Notes under the pieces: model-generated | The model's database searches: none | What the model saw: the letters and a program-made list of their open reading frames with translations, nothing else | Told to the model about the DNA's origin: nothing | Origin: Craspedostauros australis | Lineage: Eukaryota; Bacillariophyta; Bacillariophyceae; Mastogloiales; Achnanthaceae | Direction of reading: 5' to 3' | Length of the DNA: 64,000 bases | Assembly: GCA_026770025.1 (NCBI GenBank) | Contig: JAMXDE010000058.1 | Span: 310,001 to 374,000 of the forward strand | Made by a program: the position numbers and the translations under genes | Shown here: piece after piece, positions 23,579 to 33,300 of the stretch | Layout of the letters: each line of letters starts with the position of its first letter | Numbering within the stretch: position 1 is the first letter of the stretch

Positions 23579-25840
23579 ATGAACCTCAAGATACAACAAA
23601 GCGTCCTCTCGCTCATCTTCAGCGCATCCGCAGCTGCACACATCGCCAATGATGTCACGGATGTCACGGATGTCACGGATGCCACACATGACCCTGATCA
23701 CAACCGAAACGAAGATGACTTCATCATCGACGAAGAACAGATCAACACAGCCACTGTCAACCTTCAACATGCTGCATCAATGATGGACAATGCCCATCAC
23801 TCTCACAACAAGCCAGCCACTGTCACATCCACATCGACATCCACATCCACATCAACCACATCCACATCTACGTCATCATCGACGATGCTGGGAGGAACCG
23901 ACAGAGACACCATCCTCACCAACGTCGGACGACTCGCCACCAACGAGCGAAACCTCAGAAGACGCAACAACGATGTCAACGACCACAACGACGAGTACGA
24001 TGCCAACCACAGAGGCATGCCAAGAGATCAAAGAGACGGATGTGGTCGCATGCTCAAGCCAGGTGAGACACACGTCGTCCCTCGACGATGTGGAGAGACC
24101 GTCATCGGACAGAATCAGCTCGCCAGGAACTCCAACCCATCCAACATCCCAAAGCCCATGGAGACGGGACCAGAGGCCAACACCATGTTCATGACACAGA
24201 AGATCCAGGCTCATCGCGAGGAGAACAAGGGCAAGAACAAGGGCAAGGCGAAGGACAAGGTGAAGGACAAGACGAAGGACAAGACGAAGGAGAAGGTGGA
24301 GGAGGTGAAGGTCAAGGCCGAGGAGAAAGCCGAGGAGATGACCAGCAACGGCAGCAACAAGCCAAAGAAGCATCACAACAAGGATGGCGACAAGGGCAAG
24401 GAGAAGGGCAAGTCCAAGAACAAGAACAAGGACGAGAACAGCGGCGAAGACAAGAAGGACAAGAAGGATGGCAAGGATGGAAAGGACATGGTCGACGAGA
24501 GCGCCAATCTTGGGCAGCCACAGAGCAACGAATACGATGGCGATGACAATGACAAGGGCAAGGATGGGAAGGAGAAGAACAAGGATGAGAAGAAAGAGAA
24601 GGAGAAGGATGAAAAGAAGAAAACGGACAAAGACAACAAGGACAACAAGAAGGACAAGGATGAGAAAGAGAAGAACAAGGACAACAAGGACAACAAGGAC
24701 AACAAGGACAACAAGGACAACAAGGACAACAAGGACAACAAGGACAACAAGGACAACAAGGACAACAAGGACAACAAGGACAAGGGTAGCAAGAACAAGG
24801 ACGACAAGAAGGTCGACAAGAAGGAAGCCGACAACAATCCACCAGCCACTGAGGCTGCACCCGTCGAAAGTGCACCACTCCCAGTCGAAGAGGACGACAC
24901 CAACGCCGACCAACCACAGCCAACTGAACCAGCTCAGCCTCAAGAACCAGTCGACATCCCACCTATCGTCGATGAGGAAGCTGAAATCAACGACGCACTC
25001 GATGAGGCTATCGATGAGGCCATCGATGAAGACATGGAGGAGGACATGGAGGAAGAGACCGAGGAACCATCCACCAGCGCACCAACAACGCCCGCTCCAT
25101 CCACACCCGCACCAACCAACCTGTCACCCACAGCATTCCCCACCACCTCACCCACCTTCAAACCAACGGCCTCCTTCGCACCAACATGGATGCCCACATC
25201 AAGACCAAGCGCTCCAACCAGCCACCCAACACGATCGCCCAGCGTCATGCCGACATCCATGCCAACCACCACACCCACCATCACACCGAGCACCAACCCA
25301 TCGTCGACCCCATCCGCCGCTCCACTGCGATCCACGTGCTACATCGGAACATACAAGGATGTGTACGAGTGGTGTGACAACGAGGGCATGAACTGCTGCT
25401 CCAACGGAGCATACAGCTGCTGGTGGGAGGGCGTCGCCACCGTGTGCGAAGGATCGTGCAACGGCATGTCCGCATGCTACAGCATCAACGAGGGAGCTCT
25501 GATTGAGGAGAAGTCGTGCACAGGATACTCGGCATGCAAGTACCTCGGCGAAGGCGCCGACGTCGGCATGGACTCCTGCAACGGTCGTCACGCCTGCATG
25601 CTGGCCAACGGAAGCATCGGCGATGGCTCTTGCAACGGCGGATACCCAGCAGGATCCAACTGTTACCAGGCCGACGAGGCCATCGGCGACAACTCCTGCA
25701 ACTTCTACGAGAATCCTCGCAACTATCCGGGTGGATCGTACGCATGTCTGTATGCCGATGATGAGATCGGCAACAACCAGTGCAACGTGTTCTTCAGAGA
25801 CTCGACGTGTGTTGGTACACCGAGACCAAGTGGTGAATAG
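23579..25840 (+). CDS. Secreted Lys/Asp-rich, Pro-Thr-rich protein with SCNG-repeat domain (left copy)
   Basis: 753 residues. Signal peptide at 1-21 (MNLKIQQSVLSLIFSASAAA), then a short VTD repeat, a Ser/Thr tract, and a very long highly charged Lys/Asp/Glu/Asn region (about 215-420) that includes 12 tandem Asn-Lys-Asp units. An acidic helix-like segment (DEAIDEAIDEDMEEDMEEE) and a PTxxPT stalk (about 495-580) follow. The C-terminal ~170-residue Cys-rich SCNG domain is clearly homologous to the adjacent gene (WWEGVATVCEGSCNG, GDGSCNGGYPAGSNC). The start ATG follows an ACA-rich leader. The protein may be a mineral- or polysaccharide-binding wall component, but that is inferred from charge and export only. 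The right-arm copy (39902-42091) differs visibly only in NKD copy number. Confidence 0.87.
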   Translation: MNLKIQQSVLSLIFSASAAAHIANDVTDVTDVTDATHDPDHNRNEDDFIIDEEQINTATVNLQHAASMMDNAHHSHNKPATVTSTSTSTSTSTTSTSTSSSTMLGGTDRDTILTNVGRLATNERNLRRRNNDVNDHNDEYDANHRGMPRDQRDGCGRMLKPGETHVVPRRCGETVIGQNQLARNSNPSNIPKPMETGPEANTMFMTQKIQAHREENKGKNKGKAKDKVKDKTKDKTKEKVEEVKVKAEEKAEEMTSNGSNKPKKHHNKDGDKGKEKGKSKNKNKDENSGEDKKDKKDGKDGKDMVDESANLGQPQSNEYDGDDNDKGKDGKEKNKDEKKEKEKDEKKKTDKDNKDNKKDKDEKEKNKDNKDNKDNKDNKDNKDNKDNKDNKDNKDNKDNKDKGSKNKDDKKVDKKEADNNPPATEAAPVESAPLPVEEDDTNADQPQPTEPAQPQEPVDIPPIVDEEAEINDALDEAIDEAIDEDMEEDMEEETEEPSTSAPTTPAPSTPAPTNLSPTAFPTTSPTFKPTASFAPTWMPTSRPSAPTSHPTRSPSVMPTSMPTTTPTITPSTNPSSTPSAAPLRSTCYIGTYKDVYEWCDNEGMNCCSNGAYSCWWEGVATVCEGSCNGMSACYSINEGALIEEKSCTGYSACKYLGEGADVGMDSCNGRHACMLANGSIGDGSCNGGYPAGSNCYQADEAIGDNSCNFYENPRNYPGGSYACLYADDEIGNNQCNVFFRDSTCVGTPRPSGE
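24674..24781 (+). repeat. 9-bp coding tandem array, 12 copies (Asn-Lys-Asp)
   Basis: Twelve perfect or near-perfect copies of aacaaggac. The mirror position at 40961-40996 has four copies, so the arms differ by 72 bp (24 residues) here and are otherwise alike. Confidence 0.95.
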
Positions 25841-26603
25841 ATGCATTGTGTTGCATCACACATTGACAATAGGCTGCACGTTGATACGCTGCACTTGGAT
25901 GCGCCGCACAAATAGCGCCGCCAATGTCATCACCATGATCATCAGGATTTCATCCTGCACACCACACGCATCATGCGCATCATGCGCATCCGACATCCAT
26001 AGCTAGGCATCTGTACTTTAGAATACACCACCAGTATCATATCTCTTTTGTCGTGTTTCTCATATCATCTTTGCCGTCATCGTCAGCATCATCGTCAGCA
26101 TCATCGTCATCACCATCACCATCATCATCACCAGCATCTTCATCATCCTCGTTCGATCGCCCGATCGCCTGATCATCGCATTCTTTGGTCGGATCCCTCC
26201 CAGCTTCATCTTGTTCGTTCATTGGTTTGGTGCCATTTCTGTGAGTGTTTGACATTCTTCTGTTCGTGAGTATGGTAGTGACTGAATCAACCCATCCAGT
26301 CATGGTTTGTCATCTCGAACAACTCAAACAACTCAGACGTTAAAGACGTTAAACATGACACATACGACTCGTTGGAGTACTTAGAAGTACTCTACATCAG
26401 ACTAATTCGTTGTACTTCGGTGGGCTTCGACAGGTTTCGGAACGGTTTCGGAACGGTTTCCCTCTTCCTTCCTTTCTTCTTTCTCCCTTGTGACCGTTTG
26501 AGACACAATTTTGGCCGAGTCGCGCCAGCCGGGTATCCGTGACATCATGTTTTGTCCCGAATTGTGGAAGTTGTGTTGTTGGTTTGGTGGAAAGATGAGA
26601 TGT
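25841..26603. other. Downstream region of the left-arm gene, up to the retrotransposon
   Basis: 763 bp matching 39139-39901 in reverse complement with the same length. It contains a CATCAT/CAC-rich simple-sequence stretch at about 26085-26150, a repeated TTAAAGACG near 26340, and Ty-independent unique sequence. No gene is recognised. Confidence 0.5.
26599..26603. repeat. Target site duplication (GATGT), left side
   Basis: Five bases repeated at 35754-35758. The empty site is preserved once at 39139-39143 (reverse complement) in the other arm, which proves the boundaries. Confidence 0.95.
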
Positions 26604-27290
26604 AGTTAGGATTCGTGCGTAGGCGTCGCGAATCGGTGGAGAATGCCTCGTGAATCTGCCGGCTTCGGGATAGCCGTGTGATGCAGTTCAAGAGAGGTGT
26701 GCTGTTTGAATAGTTATAACTTGTAACGATGAGAAGTAGAGTGCTTTGTAGCTAATCCTTGTCCGTTATTATGAGTTAGCTTATTGGTGTTAGTAGGGTG
26801 AAGAAACGATGCCACACAACTTGGCGAGACCCTGCACTGATGCACTTGATTCAGTGCAACAGAGTAGACAGTCAATACAGTACCTTGCTCTCCGCACATG
26901 TAGTTACACTGCAGTGTAGGTCATGACAATCAGTGGTGACGGTCATGAAGCAGTGGCTGTGGCTGAAGCTGACACTCGGATTCCATTGCTTGAGTTGAAG
27001 CAAGTTGGATACGCATGCTGAGACCACGGTGGTAGTGTGGTGGTCATCAGCAATGAAGGAATCGAGATAAGTTTTAGTAAGGAGGATCTGAAGAGCATAT
27101 AGTTCCCAGGTGGGGTGTGAGTCAGGTCGGTCAGGTTTGAGTCATGATGGATTCGTGAATGGAGGAGAGAAAGGAGGAGAAAAAGGTTTGGTGGTCAATC
27201 AAGTCGGAAGATTTCGCGCCAAAACAGGAATTTCTCCCATCGGGTTGATACCGTGTTCGGTACTAGTCTGTCCCTCATTGAATCTCAACT
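26604..27290 (-). repeat. 3' LTR (element orientation)
   Basis: 687 bp, apparently identical to 35067-35753. Both ends are fixed by comparison with the other LTR and the empty site. The termini are AGTT...AACT on either strand, with imperfect 11-bp inverted ends (AGTTAGGATTC / GAATCTCAACT), not the usual TG...CA. Confidence 0.95.
27212..27224. promoter_or_regulatory. E2F-like site in the LTR
   Basis: TTTCGCGCCAAAA matches the E2F/DP consensus on both strands. The same word is at 35675-35687 in the 5' LTR, about 70 bp from the outer (U3) end, where an enhancer or promoter site would sit. Regulatory function is inference. Confidence 0.5.
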
Positions 27291-27299
27291 CTCCCTCTC
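27291..27299 (-). other. Polypurine tract
   Basis: GAGAGGGAG on the minus strand immediately next to the 3' LTR, in the place where plus-strand DNA synthesis is primed. Confidence 0.85.
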
Positions 27300-27373
27300 A
27301 GTGTTGGGTCGTGATTGGAGTTGTGGTATCGATGAAAACTTCATCCTTCGTTGTTGTTTGTTGTTGTTGGTTA

Positions 27374-30300
27374 TTACCAACCCATGATCTTGAATCGCAG
27401 GTATTCGAAGACTGCGATGGACAGTCCTTTGGTGAAGATGTCGGCCAGTTGCTCCGGTGTTGCGATGTGCTGGATGTAGATGAACCCTGCCTTGACCCAG
27501 TACCAAAAGAAGTGCCACTTAGTCAGGAAGTGCTTGGTGCGCGCGGTTGGTTGATGATTGGTAGCAAGGGAAATGCAGGCTTGGTTGTCCTCAAACACCG
27601 TGCACTGGAGGTTGGTGTGCAGTGGCATGGTGGTGCCGGCATTGTTGATGACTTGGCGGATGAGCTGTTGAATGGGAATCAGCGTGCGCATTGCGAGAGA
27701 GAGAGCGGCGTACTCGGACTCCATCGTAGATAGAGCAATCTCAGTTTGGAGTTTGGACTTCCAAATGAGGGGGCACCCTCCCAGCGTAATGAGGTAGCCA
27801 GTGCGCGACTTGACTGAGACGGGGTCCTTGCTGTCTTCTCGTCCGTAGAGTCCTGCGAAGTCTGCATCCACGTAGCACTTGAGATCAAGCTGCCCGGTGG
27901 GACGCACGATGGTACCCTTGTCCTCAGTGTGCTTGAGATAGCGCATGATGCGCTTGACGGCCTTGGCGTGTGAGCGGCGAGGGTCACTTCCGAAGCGAGC
28001 GACTTGGGAGACTGCGAATGCCAGGTCGGGGCGAGTGTTGGTCGTGAGATACAACAGCATGCCGACGACGGAGCGGTAGTTCCATGGTTCGTTCATGGGA
28101 GGCTCATGCTTGCATTGTCCCAGTGCGAGCTGCGTAGTTGGTACGGGGCACGGACTGCAGTTCGTCATCTTCGTAGTGGCGAGGATCTTCTTGATTAGTC
28201 CTGGTTGGCGGAGATGGACCGTGTCTGCTTTTGGATCACGGCTGAGCTCGATTCCCAGGAACTCGGTGAAGCTTCCTTCTTGGGTGAGCTCAAAGCCGAG
28301 GTCGCGCATTGATTTGATGAAGTCGTCGGCGGCTTGCTTGGTCTTGGAGGCGATGCCCGCATCGTCAACGTAGAGGACGATCATGATGTCCTTCTTGATG
28401 AACAAGCACTGCTCTTGGTCGCAGGCCTTGAAGCCGATCGTAGTGAGGGCTCGGATGAGGTGTTCATACCAGAGACGAGGAGCAATCGTCAAGCCGTACA
28501 GGCTCTTGCGGAGCTTGAGGCAGGTGTCGGGACCCTTCGTTGATTTGAATCCACGAGGGAGATGAAGGTAGACTGGCTTGTGGATGGATGCTTGCACGAA
28601 AGCGTTCGTGAAGTCGATGGACGTTGTTGTCCAACCCATGACGATGGAAGTGCTGAGGAAGATGCGGACGGATGACCATGCGACGACTGGTGCGTAGGTG
28701 GAGGAGTCCTCTTGCATGAGGTCTCCACGGCAACACCAGCGTCCCTTGTATTTCTTGATGGTTCCGTCGGGGAGGCGCTTGCGGCGAAAGACCCAGGTTC
28801 CTGGAAAGATGCGATCGTTCTTGATGTCGATCTTCTTCACTTCCTCCCACGTGCCCTTTTCCGTGAGATCTCGAATCTCCTTTTCGGCGGCTTGCATCCA
28901 CTCGTCTTTGTTGTCGTCGCGAATGGCTTCGTCGAAGGAGAGAGTATCCGGGTCGGTGTTGGATGCCTTGTACACCGAGGTGCGTTCGGCGATCTCCAAG
29001 TCGCCACCTGCGGCAAAGTAGCTGATCATGCGATTATCGACGTAGGTGGGGTAGTTTGTTGCATCCTTCTGTGGCTCGATGATTGCGACAGAGTAGGCAT
29101 GCTGTTCGATGTTCGCCCATGTAGTTGGTGGAATGCACTTCGCTGTGTCGAGGATGAACGACGGGTTGATGTCGAGCGTGGATGACGAGTCGATGTCGAG
29201 CATGGATCCTTTGTTGGCGGAGCGAGTCGCTGGGGCCGAAGTGAGTGGCGCCGTGTTCGACTCAATCATGCCTTGGACGAATTGCTCAATCTCGTATTCG
29301 CTTGGAAGTGGCCACGGTCCTGGTCGGATCGTCGTCACTTGGCGACGGAGTAGCTCGAATGCGAGACGGTAATGATGATTTTCGATCATCGCATTCCACA
29401 CGGAGCGAGTCCTTTGGACGAACGCTTCTGCGTTGTACGCAGATTTGGGTGGAAGGTACCCTTGGTTCATCAAATGTTCGGGGTCTTGGTAGTACCATGG
29501 CCCTGATTTGGCCTTGGACATGAAGTCGAGAGCGTCGAAGTGGGGTTCCATCGTGCCAGTACTGATGAAGGTGCTCAGCTTCTCCACGAATTGCTCGACG
29601 GCGTGGTCAGTGGCCAGTCGGAGGAGGTCTTCGTTGAGAAAGACGCTGTTGAGGTCTTTCTCGAAATGGTCCTCCATGTCCGAGTGAAAGTTGTTGTACG
29701 TCTCCTGAAATGGAGTCGCTCCTTCCTCGGTCATGTTGTCGGGGTCCGGTTGCCACCAGTCAGCCATGTTGATGCTTGCTTCTTCTACTTCAGCCGCCTT
29801 TGGAGCGAACGTTGGGAGGACGACGTTGGTTGGCTGTGGATTCAAGGTGTTGAATCGACCTCGGAGTCTGCGCAACAAGTAGTGAGCGTCCACCTTGAAT
29901 TGGTGTAGATCGATGGAGAGAGAGTCGCTACCTTTGCGTTGGAGAGGTTCGATTGTATGTAAGCAATCGACGATAGCTTGTGAGAATGTGATGATCGATG
30001 ATGAGTCGGGGTGCAGTTCCCTGGGTGTTGCGGCCTGTTCGATCTCTTCCAAGGTAGCTACTGCAGGGCAGAAGTAGTAATCATCGGTGTCTTCGTCGTC
30101 CAGCCAGGCTGCTTTGCCTCCCATACGTGCGTACGTGAATCGCTTTGGTTGTTTGCGAATTCTCGTGCTTTGAGGTCTTTCTGGCGTTGGCTCAGACTTA
30201 GGTATCATGGGTGGCGTGGAGCTCGTCTGAATTGGCGTCGGAGCTGGAAGTGGTAATGGAGTTGCTAATTCCAATGTTGGTGATTCTCGGAGAGGTGAGC

Positions 30301-33300
30301 TCAATTGCGGTTGAAGTGTTCGCTGATCCGGTGACTCTATAGTAGAGTCAGGTACCGGGGACTCATCGGGAGCTCCCTCTGTCGAGGACATTTGCCTGTT
30401 GGCTCCCTCTGAAACTGGCATCGGAGGGGCGAGAGCTTCACTCATGAGATCGGGGATCTGTTGTGTCATTGGTTGCGACCCTTTCGCCAATACCTGTGGC
30501 GTTCTTTCACGGATGGTTTGTTGGTTTCGCGTATCAAAACTCGGTGGTGGAGTGTTATCGTCGTTGCGTTGTAACCGGTTGTGGTCTCGCGTGTCTGATG
30601 CGAAGATGTCGTCCTGCTCCATTGATTCCACATCGTCGTCATCGAATGGATATTGGAAGGTGGTGTCACCAAACATGCGAGTCCATTCTTCCGATTGATA
30701 GCTTGGAAGTTGCTTCAAGTCGGTAGCAATCGTTGCGAACCAGTCATCGAACACGACGTGGAACTGAGGGGTGATTGAACCTGTCCGTGGTGATAGGACT
30801 AGAGGTACGGTTGAAGCATGCTTCGTAGAGAGACCCATGTTCACGTATCTCTCTCCTCTTGGTTCCCATCGGGGTATCTTGCGTCCATCGGCCAGCGCTT
30901 TGTTAAGGACATAGACTGGACTGCCCCATACGTGCAGGTTATGAAGTTGCTTGAGGGGAAGACGGATGCGTGATAGAACATCGTAGGGTGTGAGACCGGT
31001 GGCGGGATTAGGCACGCGATTGTAGATGTACGCGGCGTGTACGACGGCCATTGGCCATAGTTGAGCATCAAACATCGTTGGCCAGTGGATGCTTTGATGC
31101 ATCATCATGGTTCGGGCCATTGAGACAATTGTTCGAATGCTTCGCTCGGCTATTCCGTTGTGGTGATGTGCGCCGACACCTGCGAATCGATGGACTTGAT
31201 GGAAGATTTCAAGGTGTTTGGAGTATTCGGGTGAGGTGAAGGTGGTGGCGTTGTCTGATAGATACGATCGTACGGGGACTCCAACATCACGACACATCAG
31301 TTCGAACCGTTCCTTGGCTTCGAGGGTGGCGTGCGTGGTTAGCGCTGCCACAGGTTCCACGTGAATGTATCCTGATGCGTGATCGACAAAGATGGCTCCG
31401 CCTTTGTACATTTCGTTTGGATCGCCTTTGCCTCGTCCTGAGAAGAGGCGTCCTGGCGTTCGACCGACGAAGTGGTCCACTGATACTTGTTGTCCAGGGA
31501 ACAAGTGATCGGTGCGCAAAACTCCTTGTTTGTCACGGACGACATGTTGAGTTATTCCTGGGGAAGGGCGACGGTGCAGCTTTCCGAATTGGCATGCAGC
31601 GCAAAGCGGGAGGCTTGTGACCCTTGCCGCAGCTGTGTGCATCTTTCTAGACGATTCTGACCCGGTGAGAGTACCCGAACGCAGCAGGAACTTCACTCGA
31701 CTGAAGGATAAATGTCCAAGACGATAGTGCCACCGAAGAAGTTCCTTTTGCGGTTGGGTGAGGTTCACGTTGTGGTCCGACACGGTGGAGACGATGGAAG
31801 TTAGTGCAGCTGGCACGTCATGGATGTTGTCGGCACTGTAGCCGACTGATGTTGGTAGCCTTGTGGACTTCTTGTAATTCGCTACGATTGCGTTGCGATC
31901 GTCGTTTCCCAGGATTCCGCTGAGTTTGCAGGAGGATTTGTTGAAAACGATCGTTTCGCCCTGATACTCTTCAAGGAGACTGGAAGTGCTGATTAGCTTG
32001 ACCTTTGATTCGGGAACATGGAAAGCAGGCAGTCGCAATTTGCGAGGGCTTCCAGTTACATCAAGGACATACCATTCGACGGTTCCCAACGCATTCACTT
32101 GGATTTTCTTGAGGAATCCGTTGAGAAAGGTCGGTCTTGGTGGAGGACTTGGAGTAGAACAGAAATCGTTGAGGTCATTTGTCACAGAAATTGATGCTCC
32201 GCTGTCCCAAACGAGTTCGAATGGAGCATCGGGTGAGAGATAACTCTCAGCTTTAGCTGGAGATGCGAAAGCATTGCGATTGGAGAAGAAGGAGGCTAGA
32301 CCTTGCAGAGTGAGTAGTGCGGGCATGTCATTGTCACATTGTTGCTTTTGACTTCGATCATACATCAAGTCAATTCCGCGAGTTGGGTACAGGCTCCAGA
32401 GATTTCGTGAGATGGATGAGGTGCGACCTTCTTGGCGGGGCAATTTTGCTGTCGTGGGTGTTTGGTTTTTACCATAAGTGGAATTTTTCGATTGGTTCCA
32501 GTGACGACGTTTTGATCTGTGATTGCGAGTTTTGGTCCGAGCCTGGGGACGCCACACACGTTTTGTTCGTGGGGAGTTTCCTTTCGACACGTTCACGGGT
32601 TTGGGTCCATCTGGGTCGAGACTTTCCATTACGAGATCGTAGAGACTGCGTTTCACGGCTCCATTGAAGTGTGTTGGACGTTTATGCACTTGCTTGTACC
32701 GTTCTTTGACTCGTGCCTTGTTGTAGACTAGATCAGCAGAGTTGATTGAGTCAGGTCTTCGTGGTACGTTCGTGTGGAGGAGTAGTAGAGTTACGGCAAT
32801 TAGCATCCAGGCATTTGCTGCCGCGATGTACCACCCATACTCTACTCCGATAGTGATGACTTGGAGTGAGGCGAAGAGGAGAACCATTCCAACGATGCTA
32901 CCGAAGTAGTTGAAGGAGGTGAAGAGGTTCCAGACGAGAGACCACCAGGTGTCTTCGTCTTGACTGGAGGCGGCTGTGAAGCATGTCCACGCAGCCATGT
33001 CAATGGAGAGGTTGTCCTGTTTGGGAGCTTGCTTGCCCTTTGCCTTCGCCTTGAACTTGAAGTTGTCCTGATGACTCTCAGTGTTGTGCGAGAGACGCCA
33101 GCGGCGGCACTTGGCGCACCACATGAAAGTCTTGTCGTTGACAAGCTTGCGCTGTGGTTCACCGGGCTTGGGAGCTTTGGACGACCAGCCCTGGCTGGCG
33201 TTGCGTTTGGCGTCGCGTTCCTTGGGCTTCTTGAAGTTGTTTCTCCTTCCGTCGTTCTTGGAGAAACCCTTGTGTTGCTCGAGAACGTTGGCGCTTGGAT

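Larger units (their letters stand above)
20469..26603 (+). repeat. Left arm of the large inverted duplication (outer and main part)
   Basis: Reverse-complement match to 39139-45003. Coordinates mirror exactly: position sum 65670 on the outer side of the NKD array and 65742 on the inner side, the difference being the 72-bp array length change. Reading frames on both strands translate identically between arms from about 21750 to 26603. The outermost ~1.25 kb has substitutions and indels. The arm resumes after the retrotransposon at 35754-35994. Confidence 0.95.

Noticed and set aside
23876-24943. 355-codon and overlapping minus-strand Leu/Val- and Ser/Leu-rich frames (and mirrors at 40799-41794)
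   Set aside because: These are reverse translations of the Lys/Asp-rich repeats of the secreted protein; the apparent membrane-like hydrophobicity is an artefact of reading aag/gac codons backwards.
26037-26303. 88-codon Asp-rich frame (mirror 39439-39705)
   Set aside because: It is produced by a CATCAT simple repeat. Duplication in both arms reflects the arm duplication, not coding constraint.
26714-26899. 61-codon frame in the LTR (also 35177-35362)
   Set aside because: It is identical in both LTRs only because the LTRs are identical. There is no homology or start context.
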